Origin: Amphirosellinia nigrospora
Lineage: Eukaryota; Ascomycota; Sordariomycetes; Xylariales; Xylariaceae
Length of the DNA: 64,000 bases
Assembly (NCBI GenBank): GCA_004123355.1
Contig: SCHM01000001.1
Coordinates: 3,216,001-3,280,000 of the forward strand
Reading direction: 5' to 3'
Position numbers and translations under genes: made by a program
Notes under the pieces: model-generated
What the model was told of the DNA's origin: nothing
Database searches by the model: none
The model's input: the letters and a program-made list of their open reading frames with translations, nothing else
Shown: positions 24,401 to 38,064 of the stretch, in pieces
How positions within the stretch are numbered: the first letter of the stretch is position 1
Layout of the letters: each line of letters starts with the position of its first letter

Positions 24401-27400
24401 AAACCGTGCAGGGCGCCTCTGGCCTACAACGCTGAGACGAAATAGCTGCAAATGAATGCATTCAAATTGCGACATGACATTGCGGGTGGCTCGGGGCCAG
24501 CTGAGCAAGACGACAAGCCATTATGATTATGGTATGTATGTTGATCAGGTCTGATTCCTGGTTTCCTAAATAGGTAGATATGCGGTTATGGTTTAGGTAT
24601 GGTGCGTAGCATCTACTACCTACATATACATGTACATACTATGAGGTACGGAGGTACGGAGGGACGGGTTGATGAACTTATGTCTACTGTAAAACATCCA
24701 AAACAGACAACATAAGCCCGTTTCTTCCCTTTCTGGAACCTCCAAGACGATCTGGAGAGATTGCAGGGTGTTCCGAGTGGTGGTCCAAGCTGAGTCGTTG
24801 TCGCAGCTTTGTTTGGAGATCTTCGCTGCTGTGCACGTCGGCGGCTCGAGGCAAAGAAACGAAGGTTAGGCGCGTATTGGATCTGTTGGGACCCATTTCC
24901 ACATGATTACCCCTGGTTTTACCCCTGTTAGACTTGTCCCGTTCCTGAAATTTCACAGGGGGTACTCCAAGATGTGCCCCAGACGCTAGACATGGCTGTG
25001 CCTATTTGGTCCAAGGCTATTCCGCTTTTTTATCAAGCTAAGTTAGACCCTTTTTAGTTTCTGCATTAGGTATGTCTGCCCGAGCTAGCCCGAGCTTTCA
25101 ACAGCAACTCGGTAACTCAAAATTTCTAGACTATATAAGTACCAGCTAATTCTTTACTTCAAATGCCAATTACGCGCCTGGCCTGGAAAATATTTGTCTA
25201 GATACTGAGTACCTAGTCTGTGGCCATCTGGTGAAATTTCTACTTATCACATTTGTTTAGGTAGGTCGGTGATCTGACTTTGATGATACTGATACTCACT
25301 CCACTTACTTCCGTATTGGGTCTAGCACGGCGGTTAATAAATGCACCATGCCTGGAACTTAACCCCGCGTAGACCTCAGTACAGAATACATAAATTTTGA
25401 TAGGCATATTCTAGCCAGAAAATGCACAAAGTGTAGAGCTGGAATCGCGATTTGGATCCTTCGTAAACTCTACTTACGGGACTGTAGTAGGATGTGAGCT
25501 ATTGTCATCTGGTATTTAGGCGTACCCTTGTCGAGTCAGGTTCTTGAGAGGTGGAGTCGATGACGGTGTATCCGCACCAATCTGTACGACAAAGTATTAA
25601 CCTCGAAAACAAGTATTAGATCTTACAGTAGTATCTTGATCAACAACATCATGAACTTTTTTGTTAGCAGATCACCGTTTCAGAATATTTCCCACTCCCG
25701 TCTTGAGCCTAGATTGGTTCCGTAGCTACTAAATCGGATCCCATAAGAATCAATTTGTTTGGCATTTGGCGATACAATGAGCGAGTTTCTCGACCCGCTA
25801 TTCCCCAGTACCTATCTACTGTACGTTGCGTAATGCGATCTGTTTAAACTTCAAGAATGAACCTCGTGTTTCTTTGAAAGTAAGGCCCTGGCCGCAATAA
25901 GCATAGCGTCAGGAGTCCGGGCGGATCTTGAAGGTTACTACTTTATAGTGCTATTATAGGTACCTTATGCTTAAACTTTATCGTTAGGGCTTGAGACTAT
26001 GGAATGCTTCGATGGATTCTTATTTTTCTTTCCCCTCCCACCGGCAATTCCGAACAGCATGTTAGAGGCATTCAATATACATCAGCAGTTACAGAAGACA
26101 AGTGCAAGCAACATGAGCTGCGCGTGCCGGTTCCGTCGCTACATCCGTCGACCCGTTCCCACCCTCACGGCCTGCCCAGGCCTCGCTCAGGCCAGGAACG
26201 GGTCACCCTTGGCCAGTGGATTGCCTTCTCCAATCTTTCCGAAACGGGCTGATTTGTTTCTTATCGCCCCCTTCTTGTCCCTTTCCATCGCATGGCATCC
26301 AATGAATACCCGGTTTTCCACTGTCTGGACCCATCGGCGCCCCAATTTACTCCAGCCGGAATGCGACGTATTGAACGCACTGCATCTCATCACCGTTGGA
26401 ATTATGTACTTTATCGGCGATTCGAGGGTCGCAGGAACTTGCAAGAATGAACAATGTACTACGTCCACGTCAATAAAACATGCAGAGAGAGAGCCGACCC
26501 ATATTTCGTTTATTACTCGTACACTATGTAGCAGCTGGCCCTGCACATATTAAGTATACACTTAGGCTTAAAAAGATAGAAAGCATAATAAAAAACCAAT
26601 AAGAACCTTGGAGGATGAGATATAGATGTAGGTAGGCGTTTAAATCAAGTAAGGTACAGGCAGGTATGCAGGTATAACAACAACACATACTTAAGCAAGG
26701 CACAAACTTGGAGAGGTGGTGCCTATGATACCTACGCCTACTAAGTGTACTGTAGGTAGGCATTGGAGAGGACCTGCCCCGAAGTGCTAGCTGTCCAGAA
26801 GCAGCGTACCTATTGGAGTTACCTGCAGCAGAGCGTGCAGTCGGTCACCACAATACATACAGGTACAACCCACGAACTCTACTTATACCAGTAGGGTATT
26901 GCGGGCACTCACTCCTGCCCAGTCCGTCCCACATCCCACACCACCCCCTGAACCCTGTCGAAGTTGGCCTTCTTTCTCTTTCTCGTTCTTGTCCTCCATT
27001 TCCCCGTTTTAGTCCCTCCATCTCAACTTAGGGTACTCCCACTTGTGCGACATTTCACCGCCCGCGAGAGCGAGACCTGTGTCTTGGTCTCGATGGAGAG
27101 ACGAATCTGATCACGACAACGACGACATTAATGACAACCCATAGACGAGAGAAAATCCACTGCGAGAAACGAATACTTGCGCTTGCGCCTACATACACAT
27201 TCTAATCCGATAACCCCTCCTATATCTTCCCACCTGCGTGCGCTCTTTCAACCCTCCCACGACGACTTCGAACGCGGCGAAGAATACGATAATCAACATC
27301 GCGACCTCATCAATTCAATTGTATAGCGACATCATTATCATTGCGTATTCAGCTGGCGCGTCCCTTTTTTTTATAACCCGAGACACTGAGCCGATCGCGG

Positions 27401-27806
27401 TTCCAGCTATTCTGCTTGGTGAGCGTTCTCGTCGCGGTACTCGATAGCCTGTGCCGACCTCAACCCTCGAGAACTCGAACTGCCAATCATCCCACCCAAA
27501 TCAGGCACACGCCCTGCTGCTGTATCCTGTACCTGCATGTGGCTTGTCGCCCTCGAATCCACCCATCTTTGCTCTTGGCGTCAACATTGACCTTGTCGTT
27601 AACATCATCAGAGCGCCCAGCAACCGGCGACCTCTGTCACCTATTATTTACTGCCTCCTAATTGAAGTGGACTACAACGTACGCTTCTGACTTGAAGCTC
27701 CGTTCCAAGATAACAAACTGCTTGTTAGTCGCGGTTCTGGACGCGTTGTACACGCTAAGCGGCGTTTAGCTTTGGATTCTGCGCAGACCAACTGACAGCA
27801 GATAAT
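21497..27806. other. 6.3 kb gene-poor region
   Basis: Many short open frames occur, none with recognisable domains. A 52-codon ORF at 26292-26450 (start MASNEYPVFHC) is conceivable but unsupported. AGGTA-type short motifs recur at 26620-26770. From about 26850 onward the DNA is CT-rich and is probably the promoter and long leader of the RasGAP gene. Confidence 0.4.
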
Positions 27807-27818
27807 TTGTTGCCAATA

Positions 27819-30359
27819 ATGACGACCATGCTGCAAACACCGTCACGGGCCTCTACGGCCTCTTCCTCGTCCTTTCAACCCATATCCCGTCAGAACACCA
27901 TGTCCTCATACGATGGCACAAGATCTGCGCGGCAAAGTAAGAGGTACTCCATGTCGGCCTTATACATGTCCATGTCCGCGAACGAATCAGATTTGGAGAT
28001 CGATGATGAACTGGCTAAGGGTGAGGTTATCCGTTTTAGAGAATTGTTTGACGTTGTCTAACATAAGTTAGCTCAGAGAATACTCAGGGACCTGAAGTCC
28101 AAGATTTCTTCGCAGTCCAAGAAGAACTTCTTTCTTGAAAAGGATGTGCGGTATCTAGACTCACGTATCGCGCTCTTGATTCAAAACCGCATGGCTTTGG
28201 AGGAGGTATGTCGTTGTCGTTCCTTTACTGTGCGGTCATTAATCGTCATGTAGCAAAACGAAGTGGCCAGTCACCTCGAAGATGCCCTGGAACTGGAGGA
28301 AGGCGAATTTCCCAACGATGAAAAGACACAGAGATACGGCGTTTTCTTGTTCTTGCTACAGTCTGAACCAAAGCACATAGCCCATCTGTGCAGGCTTGTA
28401 TCAATGTCCGAAATTGATTCTGCTTCAAACTGTCATGTTTACTGTCTACGGCAACCAATATGAAAGCCGTGAAGAACACTTACTTTTGACGATGTTTCAG
28501 GTAAGCCCAACTGCCATCTCTGTTTCCCGGAATCAGATCTTAATGCTCAATTCTAGTCCGTTTTGACTTATCAATTCGACACTACTCCCGAATACTCGTC
28601 TCTCCTTCGTGCTAACACTCCCGTTTCTCGAATGATGACTACATACACTAGGCGTGGACCCGGCCAGAGTTCCTTCGGACAGTGTTGGCTGACAGGATCA
28701 ACGGACTTATCGAACTGCAAGACTTAGATCTGGAGATCAACCCTCTGAAGGTATACGAGCGCATGTGCGACCAAATCCAGGAGGACACGGGTAGTTTACC
28801 TGCGTCTTTGCCTCGGGGCATTACCGGGGAACAGGCCGCCGAGAATCCTCAGGTTCAGGCTATCATCGAGCCTAGGTTGACCATGCTGATCGAGATCGCC
28901 AACGGTTTCTTGGCCACGATTTTTGATGGACTCGACGAAGCGCCGTATGGCATTCGGTGGATCTGCAAGCAAATCCGGAGCTTGACGAAACGAAAGTACC
29001 CAGAAGCCAATGATCAAGTTATCTGTACATTAATCGGAGGCTTTTTCTTCCTACGATTCATCAACCCTGCTATCGTCACACCCAAGTCATACATGCTTAT
29101 TGATGGGATACCCGCCGAGAGACCACGGCGCACGCTGACCTTGATCGCCAAGATGTTACAGAACCTCGCTAATAAGCCGTCATATGCGAAAGAACCGTAC
29201 ATGGCCAAACTGTCACCTTTTATTCAGCAAAACAAGGACCGTGTGAACAAGTTCATGTTGGATCTTTGCGAAGTGCAAGATTTCTACGAAAGTCTGGAGG
29301 TGGACCAGTATGTGGCGCTCACTAATAAGAATATAGAACTTTCTATCACGCTCAACGAAGTATACGCCATGCACGGCCTTATTGAAAAGCACAGCGGGGA
29401 ACTCTGTAAGGACGAGAACTCGCATCTAGCTCAGATCGTCTCGGAGTTGGGACACGCTCCTGCACAGGTTCCGAGGAAAGAGAACAGAGCTATCAATCTG
29501 CCTCTTTTTAGTCGTTGGGAACAAACATTTGAGAATATGACCCAAGCCCTGGATATCACGCAGGACGAACTATACTGGTTGGAGGCGAAGAATATTTTTG
29601 TGCAAATCATTCGATCTATTCCTCAGCATATGGCTGTTGCACAAAAGCCTCTACGCTTGGAGAAAATTGCCGATGCAGCCGCTACATCCCGCAATGATGC
29701 AGTGATGGTGCGTAAGGGTATCCGAGCAATGGAGCTGCTTAGCCAACTTCAAGAAATGGGGACTATCAACAAATCCGATCAGTTTCGCGCTCTCCGCGAC
29801 GAAGTCGACCAAGAGCTGTCTCACCTCGGTCACTTAAGGAGGGTGTTAATCTAGAAACGCAAAAATTAGAGGAAGTCTATAAAACAATACGGGACCACAA
29901 TGCATACCTAGTCGGCCAACTCGACACCTACAAGAGTTATTTGCACAACGTGCGAAGCCAGTCGGAAGGCACACGACGAAAGCAACAGAAGTATCAAGTA
30001 TTGGGCCCTACAAGTTCACACACCAGCAGTTAGAAAAAGAGGGCGTGATTCAAAAAGCAATGTTCCTGACAATAGGAGAGCGAACATCTACTTTAATTTC
30101 ACTAGTCCTCTGCCGGGAACAGTTTGTCATCTCCCTGCATTACAAGGGTAAGGCGATCACTGATCCTCATCATCTTTAATCATTGCTAATGGTAATAGGA
30201 CGTACTCGGGGGTACTGGGAGCTTGACTTGAAGCTCGATGACTTGCTCGAAATGCAAAAAGACAACCAGGAGGACCTCGATCTTGAATACGTAACTTTCA
30301 ATGTCACGAAAGTCTTGACTTTATTGAACAAGCGATTCGCAAGGAAGAAAGGCTGGTAA
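27819..30359 (+). CDS. gap1: Ras GTPase-activating protein, Gap1/GapA type (frameshifted)
   Basis: This protein would stimulate GTP hydrolysis by Ras and so damp Ras/cAMP signalling and polarity. Exons are 27819-28020, 28072-28205, 28254-28500, 28557-30147 and 30199-30359; all introns have clean GT-AG ends. A Ser/Thr-rich N-terminus precedes a helical region ([14 protein letters not shown]). The RasGAP domain carries the arginine-finger loop (FLRTVLADR, about 28670-28695) and the structural motif [14 protein letters not shown]. The C-terminus is a RasGAP-C (IQGAP-like) domain ending in [11 protein letters not shown]. The long 28682-29854 frame is uninterrupted, but single-base frame changes sit at about 28419, 28670 (T2 where T3 is expected), 29830, 30010, 30052-30056 (A5 where A6 is expected) and 30121. 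The conservation on both sides argues for sequence errors. An upstream in-frame Met at 27807 is an alternative start. Confidence 0.85.
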
Positions 30360-32429
30360 AATACTCGTGCTGGCATGAGATCATGAGACTTTCCAATCGA
30401 TCTATGACACCTTCCACTCTTTCCCTTATTCGATATGGCGTGGCGTTGACGGACTCTTACGACTTGATACCACTTTCATTTGATATATCGAGCTGTTAGC
30501 TCCCGTTGATCTCCTTAGTCCCACAATATCAACAACCTGACCACTGGGCGAGCTTCAAACACGCATCCCTTTGCATATTCCGACTTGTCGGGCGATTACG
30601 ACGAAAGGACTAAGGAGAGCCACGCTGAGAAGACAGTCAATACGAAGAACGCAGCTCGGACCTTAAACATAGGTCCATCCGTTAGCACACCAACCTGTTT
30701 GGACGAGCTCCTTGATAGTGGTAACACCGAAAATCCGGGTGTAAACGGCGAGATGCTTCTTGTTCCAGCGCGCCGTCTTACGCAGGTCGCTGTGAACTAG
30801 TTGATTATTCTAATCGGCAACGTAACGCCCGGCCACAACGTTCCCTTAATTTAGCTGATCTGGTGGCTCCGAATGCTTTATTCTCTCTTCATTTTGCCTT
30901 TATTGTATTCTAATCGAGCATGAGACTCAAACATTGCTGGCTTTGGTTGATCAGCGATATATTAGCAGTCTACCCTTGACTTATGCACTAGTCTTCATGA
31001 GATATTTCCTATGGTAATCAGTGGGGCGATTCACGACGAATATTGGTCGAATCTGGTGACGGATGTAGATTTGAACGAGGGTCAAGTGTGGATACGGGAA
31101 ACGAGTATAGGAAATACACTAACGAGCCGAGGCTATCAAGAATCTTCATCCCTTCGCGTGTTGGCGTCGCAATAGATTCTTCCCTCTTTCCGTAGCTCCC
31201 GAGGTAGGAAGTTGAATCTCATAAATTCTGTAACCTACAGACATCTGCTCTTATGAGTGATCTTGTTGGTTTATCTTTGCAGTTTGTATGAATTGTCTGC
31301 TCTCATTGATATTGATTTTTTCATATCGCCAGACTTACGATATAGAATGTGATGCCCAAACCTAGTCGATGTAGTGCGCTCTGTTAGTCGGGAACGGGTG
31401 AGCTTAATAAATTAAACTATATACTTTCTCACCAGATGACTAAAGTGCTCGGTACAACGAGAGGGCTCGCTTCCGTAAAGCTGATGCCTTGTTGCGAATC
31501 TAGCATAGACGAATAACCAAGTGCCATGAATCTCGAGGACATTTCGTTATTACTTGATCGTTTCATGTTGATTACGCACAGCATACATAACATCTCTTGT
31601 GTGCCCACAACACGCTGGACATGACTTCTTATGGCCGGACACCAATAATTAAACAACCGTACCTAAAGCGAGATTCACTTAGGGCCCCGGTAGAAATGTT
31701 TGACTAATCTGCAGAGCCACTGGCCTCACTTCCGCCCTGTCGCGGACTACACGTGATTGTCACTGATTAAATCTAAATTTCTTCTTATACACATTTTTTA
31801 ATTGATTTTTTTACTGAGGGCTGGAGCGATGGATAAAAGGGGCTCATCATGTCTGTTATCTTTTTCATTCTCGCCCCAATTGATTGCGGAATGTTTGAAA
31901 GCAGGAGCTCTACAACGAGCTTCGGGTCGCGCTGATCATTCAGTGTTATTCATTTCATGCTAATCCTTAATATTAAACCCTGTCCAGCTCCTTCTCTCGT
32001 TCGCTAGAATATTAGTATTGATTTACAACTTAGCTAAAAGTCATCTCTATATATCCCGTTCCTATTTTGAAAGGCTGGATGCATGACTCCAAAATGTACT
32101 TGATTCATAATCCGGAAGAGAACCGAGTAATAAGTATAGTCATTTCTCGGTTGTCTGTCGTTTTGGGTTCTAGGAAATACATGGAGACGAAGGCCGCGAG
32201 TCTCGGACCAGGTGCTTTTGGCGTTTCAACTCCCGCAGTTTCTCCCAACCCGAGTTTGACCCGTCACGCCCTATAGGATCGGATTATATAATCACTAGCG
32301 GGGAGGCATAATTGAAGGTTTGCCCCATCGTGTCACAAGACACCACCTGATCGCACGATAATTTACACAGGCCCCCAAAAGCCTCACTTGCTAGGCTTCT
32401 ATGAGACTCGAGATCTTGGAGATAAACAC

Positions 32430-32461
<32 letters not shown>

Positions 32462-33640
32462 CTAGGTAATAGCTCTCGGGTATTCTTAGACTCTCCACGG
32501 AACAATAAATACCAATATAGACCCTATACTCTATCTTATGAGGTCATAGCACTGTCTGGCTTAAGTATGATAGCACAATAACGTTTGAGGTTATAGCACT
32601 ACAAAGAGATATCCACCTACGTCATGGGAGTCGATGCCTGAGTAATTGCGTTGTGGAATGCATTCCAGCGCCTGTATCTATATTCACTTACTAGCCTTAA
32701 CAGTCAGCGTCTCCCCGAGTCGCCAGGTGTGAACCGGATGAAAGTTAAGGTAGCGCGAAGGGTCTCAAACTAGCGGCAAATATTTGTATAACAAACTCAC
32801 GATAGGCGATAGGCGTCATTATGCTGTTTAACACACAGAGATGACGGATATTTAAGGACTCACTGCGCTTGGGCGGCTGGGGATCGCAATATTGGCAACT
32901 CAGCACGCAAGGGTATCGTGGCGGTGCTGCGGTTCTATCTCATTGCCTGGCAGTCTAGCAAAGGTTTTCCAAGCCACGACAGCTAGATAGTCCTGAGAGA
33001 ATGTGGTTCAAGATCTGAGGTTGAATAACCCATCAAAATGTGAAGTTTTTCTATGTTGTGAGAATCCAAGAATTTAATTGGTCTTTTTAGATCCTTCTCG
33101 GCTTTTGACCGGCTATGTATTGACTCAAGAAATGTTATTGAATTGCTAGGCAATAGGAAAATCGTAAGTTGCGGCCGCCTTATTATTTTTTTTTAACTCA
33201 CCGACCTCCGTTTGCTATTAGGGCCCCTTATTGGCATATCGAAAACGTATTAAACAACATATCGATTAACTCGTTTCGGCTTGCTGTTTTTTTCTTTCTA
33301 AATAATGCCACCCTTATGCCCGATGTCCCTGAAAGACTTTTTATATAATGAGAACAATCGTTTTGTTTTTGTATTATATATTAAATATTAGGAGAAAGGA
33401 AATGTTAATTCAATGCCTTTGTATGACCGGGCACGTTTTATTCACGTGTATAAACAATTAAGACGTACTAGCTTTGTTACGACTCACGGTAGACTTTATA
33501 AATATGCTTAAAAATCTCTTCTGACCCAGCAATTACAACCATCCATCAATCAAGATAACCATCAGCTCTTACTTTACTACAAACACAAACTATCAAACTT
33601 ATCTAAAGATACCTCCTTCTAGACACCCACAACTTTCAAC
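30360..33640. other. 3.3 kb intergenic region
   Basis: It contains a microsatellite at 32430-32462 and AT-rich stretches near 33350-33400. A TATA-like box (TATAAATA, about 33496-33503) probably belongs to the small ORF at 33641. No other gene is supported. Confidence 0.45.
32430..32462. repeat. (TA)n(GA)n microsatellite
   Basis: About five TA units run directly into about eleven GA units. Confidence 0.95.
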
Positions 33641-33805
33641 ATGGCCTGCGTAACGCTTATGTATATTGCCGCCTGCGGTTGTACAGTCAATATTGAAGAC
33701 CGGCACGGGCCCGGCTGTAAAGGTAAGGACATCTGCAAGCCAACCCCTACAAGAGTATCGCAGCCTGGAAACTGTGGGTTATGCTCCTCTAGTTCGCCCG
33801 AATGA
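33641..33805 (+). CDS. Small Cys-rich protein (54 aa)
   Basis: The ATG at 33641 sits after an AC-rich leader and about 140 bp downstream of a TATA-like box. The 54-residue product contains six Cys, including a CGC pair in an N-terminal hydrophobic stretch (LMYIAACGCTV) and CGLC near the end. It resembles many short fungal CGC-containing orphan proteins. No cleavable signal peptide is obvious. It is too short to be certain, but the start context, promoter spacing and Cys pattern favour a real gene. Confidence 0.4.
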   Translation: MACVTLMYIAACGCTVNIEDRHGPGCKGKDICKPTPTRVSQPGNCGLCSSSSPE

Positions 33806-35646
33806 AGAGGTCCCTGGATTAGCCAGTTCATTCGGCAGTTGATGCCTATAATTTTCCTTTTTTAGCAATTTGATCCCTTAATATAACACTTATCTTCGTC
33901 TCGAGTATATACTTAATAACGGCTGTGACAATGACATCTTGTTCTCATATCTTGTGACACATATAAGGTCCCCGCATAGAGGTTAAACGCGGCATGTCAG
34001 GGGGCTCCGAATTCGGATGCAAAACAACCTCTAATCCTGGAGGCTTTCATACCATTACTTCAACATTTGTATGCACCCTCATTACTCCCTCAGGTCATGT
34101 AAACATCCATTTCAACAAAGCACATCACATTCTATGCAGCTCCCCATCGACAAGAATCAAAATGCCTCTCACCAAAGTTAACTCGAATCAAGGGGAGAGG
34201 GTGAAGATGACAAAAAAAGAACAAAACCCATTGCGAAAAAAACTTCAGAAGAAGAAAGAACCCTCCCAAGGTTCCTCCAATGACACCTCGATGGATAACC
34301 CTCTTCCCAACAAACTCAAGAAGGAGAATCCTAAGCTGTGATTTGTAAAATTTGGACTTTGGACTTAAGTAGGTGTCCTTTCCACAAATCGTAAGGACGA
34401 CGACAAGGCGGTTGGGAGACGTGGGCGGATTATTATTGGTCATGTTGTTTAGGGAGACTTGTAGTGCTAAATCAGGGGGATAATCATCGTGAACACAGCT
34501 CCCTGACTTTACGACCCTATAATTAATTACGCACTCGGAGCGTTATCTAGATATGAGGTGCCCCTACTTCTTGTGGGTATCAGGAACCTTGTGCTACTTA
34601 GAATAGGTCATCTCTACTTGTTGGTGCGTCAAGGTCTCTAAAAGTACCTTGGTCGATGTAACCTTGTAATATATTGATAACCAATTCCCTTTGTTTGTTG
34701 TGTGGGCTGTGCTTCATGACTTGGTGACATTGGGTATCGGAATTCAGGTGCATTGTGTCCCTCGAAGAGATGAAATTAGCTCGATATCAACACAAGTGCC
34801 ACCCGGGTGACTTGAAATGTCATCAATCTCGCTTATTCTAACAGCTTGGTGCACTCTCAAGGACAGGGCCACATCTTCTTGTGAGTCTATGTGCACCTCT
34901 CCCAAACAAATTTATACATGTGACAGGTGCTTAGGAATTGATTGGATAAGTCTTCAAGCTTCATGTCACAAGTCGAACCCCTGGTCACTTCATTGTAGTA
35001 CAGTGCATTGGTAAAAGTGGCTTATGCGAGGGCTAACGGTTATCTACATCAATTATTTAGTAGTTAATTATATGCCGCCCTTAGCCAATCAAAAGTGAGA
35101 CACCCCGCATCTGGCCGGAAGGTGGTTAAGTGGTCGTAGATGCGATCGCGGAAGTATCCATACGCTCACGATGGGGTCGAGAATAGTGTAGGTCCGCTGA
35201 CACGCTAGTGGGGGTCCGGCGCCTTTTAAGGTGCCTGGCTCCAGCAGGGCTATGGGGCTCGGGGCATTGGGGCTAATTCCGGCGTAGGACGACGGCTAGA
35301 CGAGGTAGAAATCGGTATAAAGCCGAATCGCCTACAAAGCCGGGTAACTCACTTACTCAGGTAAGTAGGTGAGTAAGTACCTAACGGTAAGGTTAGGTAA
35401 GTCGATATGTGCCTGCCTTACCCGCCCACACGTTGAGTGCCTTACCCGCCAATGTTTAAGTACTGAATTTGGTTATGTATCGTTGCATTTAATTTACCAA
35501 CTACTTCATCCCACCCTCCTTCTTCACCACCAAATATTTGATTTATTTTTAAATCAGGCTCCATCCCCGCAACCTCTGACCCTGTTAAGATTCTTGAAAG
35601 CCCCCTTTCGGACTTCCCCTGCCCAGCCCAGCCGGAGATAGACACA
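33806..35646. other. Intergenic region and PDC promoter
   Basis: An open frame at 33994-34341 codes for a Lys/Ser-rich product without domains and is doubtful. Near 35350-35455 short repeats occur (GGTAAGT variants and two copies of TGCCTTACCCGCC at about 35418 and 35441). A TATA-like box (TATAA at 35316) and a CT-rich tract before 35640 fit a promoter for the decarboxylase gene. Confidence 0.45.
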
Positions 35647-37512
35647 ATGCCGGACCACATCCAGCTTGCCGAATATCTCTTCACACGACTCAAACAGCTC
35701 GGCATTGGCGCCGTGCACGGCGTACCCGGCGATTTCAACCTTACCCTGCTGGACTACGTCGAGCCGGCCGGGCTGCAATGGGTCGGCAATGCAAACGAGC
35801 TTAATGCCGGCTATGCAGCCGACGGATATGCTCGCATCAAGGGGGTTAGTGCTCTTATCACCACCTTTGGCGTCGGCGAACTTTCGGCTATCAATGCTGT
35901 AGCTGGCGCCTATGCCGAGCGCGCTGCCGTCGTGCATATCGTGGGAACGCCGGACCGCCCCACAAGATACTCGGGCCCTGGTCCATCATACCTTCAACGA
36001 TGGGAATTTGGCCGCTTTGCCCAGATGGCCGCCCATGTTACCGTCGCCCAAGTCGATCTCAAAGATGCTCGTACAACCCCTGAGCAGATTGATCATGCGT
36101 TGACGCAGTGCCTGCTACATAGCCGACCCGTGTATATCCAAGTCCCAGTGGATATGGTCTCGGTGCCGGTTTTGGCGGAGCGTCTGCAATCAGAAATTCG
36201 TGTTCCTGTGACGGAGCCTAGTGCGTACAGCGACGAGGTAATCGACAAGGTCTTGAGAAAGATCTACGAGGCCAAGCAACCGACCATCTTAGTCGATGGA
36301 GAAACTAGAGCATTTGGGATTGTGGAACTGGTGCAGCGCTTGGTTGAAGTAACTGGATGGCCCAGCTGGACAACCGGCTTCGGTTGGGGCCTACTGGACG
36401 AAACAGCACCCAACGTTCACGGCATATACCGAGGCCGTTTTGACAGGCCCCAGGTTGACACCTTCTTCCAAGCGTCCGATCTCGTTTTGTGTTTTGGTCC
36501 CCATTTGAGTTCGACCAATACCTATGTCAGCACGAACATACCAAAAGCCGAGGTCGCTATTTACATTGCGCATAACGAAATCAGGATTGGCGGCCAGATT
36601 TTTCGAGATATTCCGGCTTGCTTTGCGGTAGCTCGAATTCTTGAAAAGCTGGACTCGTCAAAGACGACTACATATACGCCCTCTACAGATTTATCTCGGC
36701 CACATGTGAACGGTTATTCCGAGGCATCGAAGGACCAACCTGTCACTCAAGCCGCATTCTGGCCCATGGTTTCCAAGGTAATTCAAGAAGGAGACATCGT
36801 TTTAGGCGAAACTGGAAGTGCCGGCTACGGATTACGAGAAATCACTCTGCCGAAGCATGTCCGCACATTCCTGCCCGTCACTTGGCTGTCCATCGGGTAC
36901 ATGTTGGGCGCGGCACAAGGTGCCGCCCTAGCGCAGCGCGAGTTGATAAAGTCTTCCCGGTATAATAGTATTCAGAGCGCGCGAACAATACTATTCATCG
37001 GCGATGGCAGTTTCCAGATGACAGTGCAGGAATTAGGTACCATTATTCGCCATAACCTCAATGTTACCGTCATCTTGCTCAATAATGATGGCTATACTAT
37101 TGAGAGAGTCATCCATGGTTTAAAACAAGGGTATAACGATGTAGCGGCTTGGAGATATCTGCAGGCACCTGGTTTCTTCGGTGCTAAAGATGACACTTTT
37201 ACAGCTAAGGTCAAAACACTAGGGGATCTGCAAGACTTGGTCAATACTGAAGCGTTCAGTAAAGCTGAAGGGTTCAAGATGGTTGAGGTTATTATGGATC
37301 GTGAGGTTAGTTGCTGGAGTCTTTCTCCATTCTTGACATCACCCAGAGACACGGATTGCTTTACCAGGCATATTCTATTGTTGCGACTTCTTCTCGCTCC
37401 CGAAACCCCGAGCAATTTTTACTTGAGTGGAAATTACTAACTCCGGTGTTAGGATGTACCAGAAGGTCCAATGACCTGGCTCCTTCAGAGGCAACTTGGG
37501 AAACTAAATTAG
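35647..37512 (+). CDS. Pyruvate decarboxylase
   Basis: A thiamine-diphosphate enzyme converting pyruvate to acetaldehyde and CO2 in the cytosol. Exon 1 is 35647-37305 and exon 2 is 37453-37512 after a 147 bp intron (donor GTTAGT); the product has about 572 residues and ends LLQRQLGKLN. Landmarks: GVPGDFNLTLLDY, NANELNAGYAADGYAR (cofactor Glu), and the ThDP/Mg motif GDGSFQM ... LLNNDGYT. In the open frame, residues about 102-121 are out of register. The shifted frame at 35951-36007 reads QDTRALVHHTFNDGN, the expected catalytic His-His block, with His codons at 35984-35989. The second shift falls in a T3 run at 36007-36009 where T4 is expected. So the gene is probably an ordinary decarboxylase with two compensating sequence errors. 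Related indole- or phenylpyruvate decarboxylases are a less likely alternative. Confidence 0.9.
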
Positions 37513-38064
37513 ACTTACGTGTCAACGAGTAATGATTGTAGGGTTGGGATCATGTTTCAAAAGAGATAAATTAGTTTCTGACATCTCGAGTGATACCACA
37601 TAGATGCACAGGAATACAAAGTCTGGGTCAAGATGAATGAGTTTTCCAATCATTTATGAGCGTGCCACCCAGTCCGAAATTCACTGAGTGTAACCACACG
37701 TTGTAGTTACACAGAATTCGTTATTTATTTCTCAGCCACCTCCCTTGTCTCCGATATGAAGCTGGGCGATACATCTGTTGAAAGGAAGATGAGTGGACCT
37801 TGGACTGTCGCAAGTTCCTGCACGGCCCTCCCAAGTGTCACCAAGCGAGACTACAAACCCTTGAAAAGAGTTTGTCCATCCTCGAAGGTAATATATTCCT
37901 AACGAAACGAAACGTCTGTCTCTTACACTATGTTTGTCTGTTGTAGAAAATATGCTCCTTCTGCTGATGGCCTCTTCTTATAAAAAGGCTCGAATGTGCG
38001 TTGCTTGACACATTTTATTCTGCTCCAGTTGTCTAAGAAGCAAACAACAGCTCGATCTATCGCA
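37513..38064. other. Intergenic
   Basis: Downstream region of the decarboxylase and presumed promoter of the next gene (TATAAAAA at about 37979). Nothing else seen. Confidence 0.5.

Noticed and set aside
25999-26553. 184-codon open frame on the plus strand
   Set aside because: No domain, biased composition, and competing frames of equal quality on both strands; probably chance.
26600-26770. AGGTA-rich short motifs as a possible minisatellite
   Set aside because: The units are scattered, short and not in register; they look like ordinary promoter-type words.
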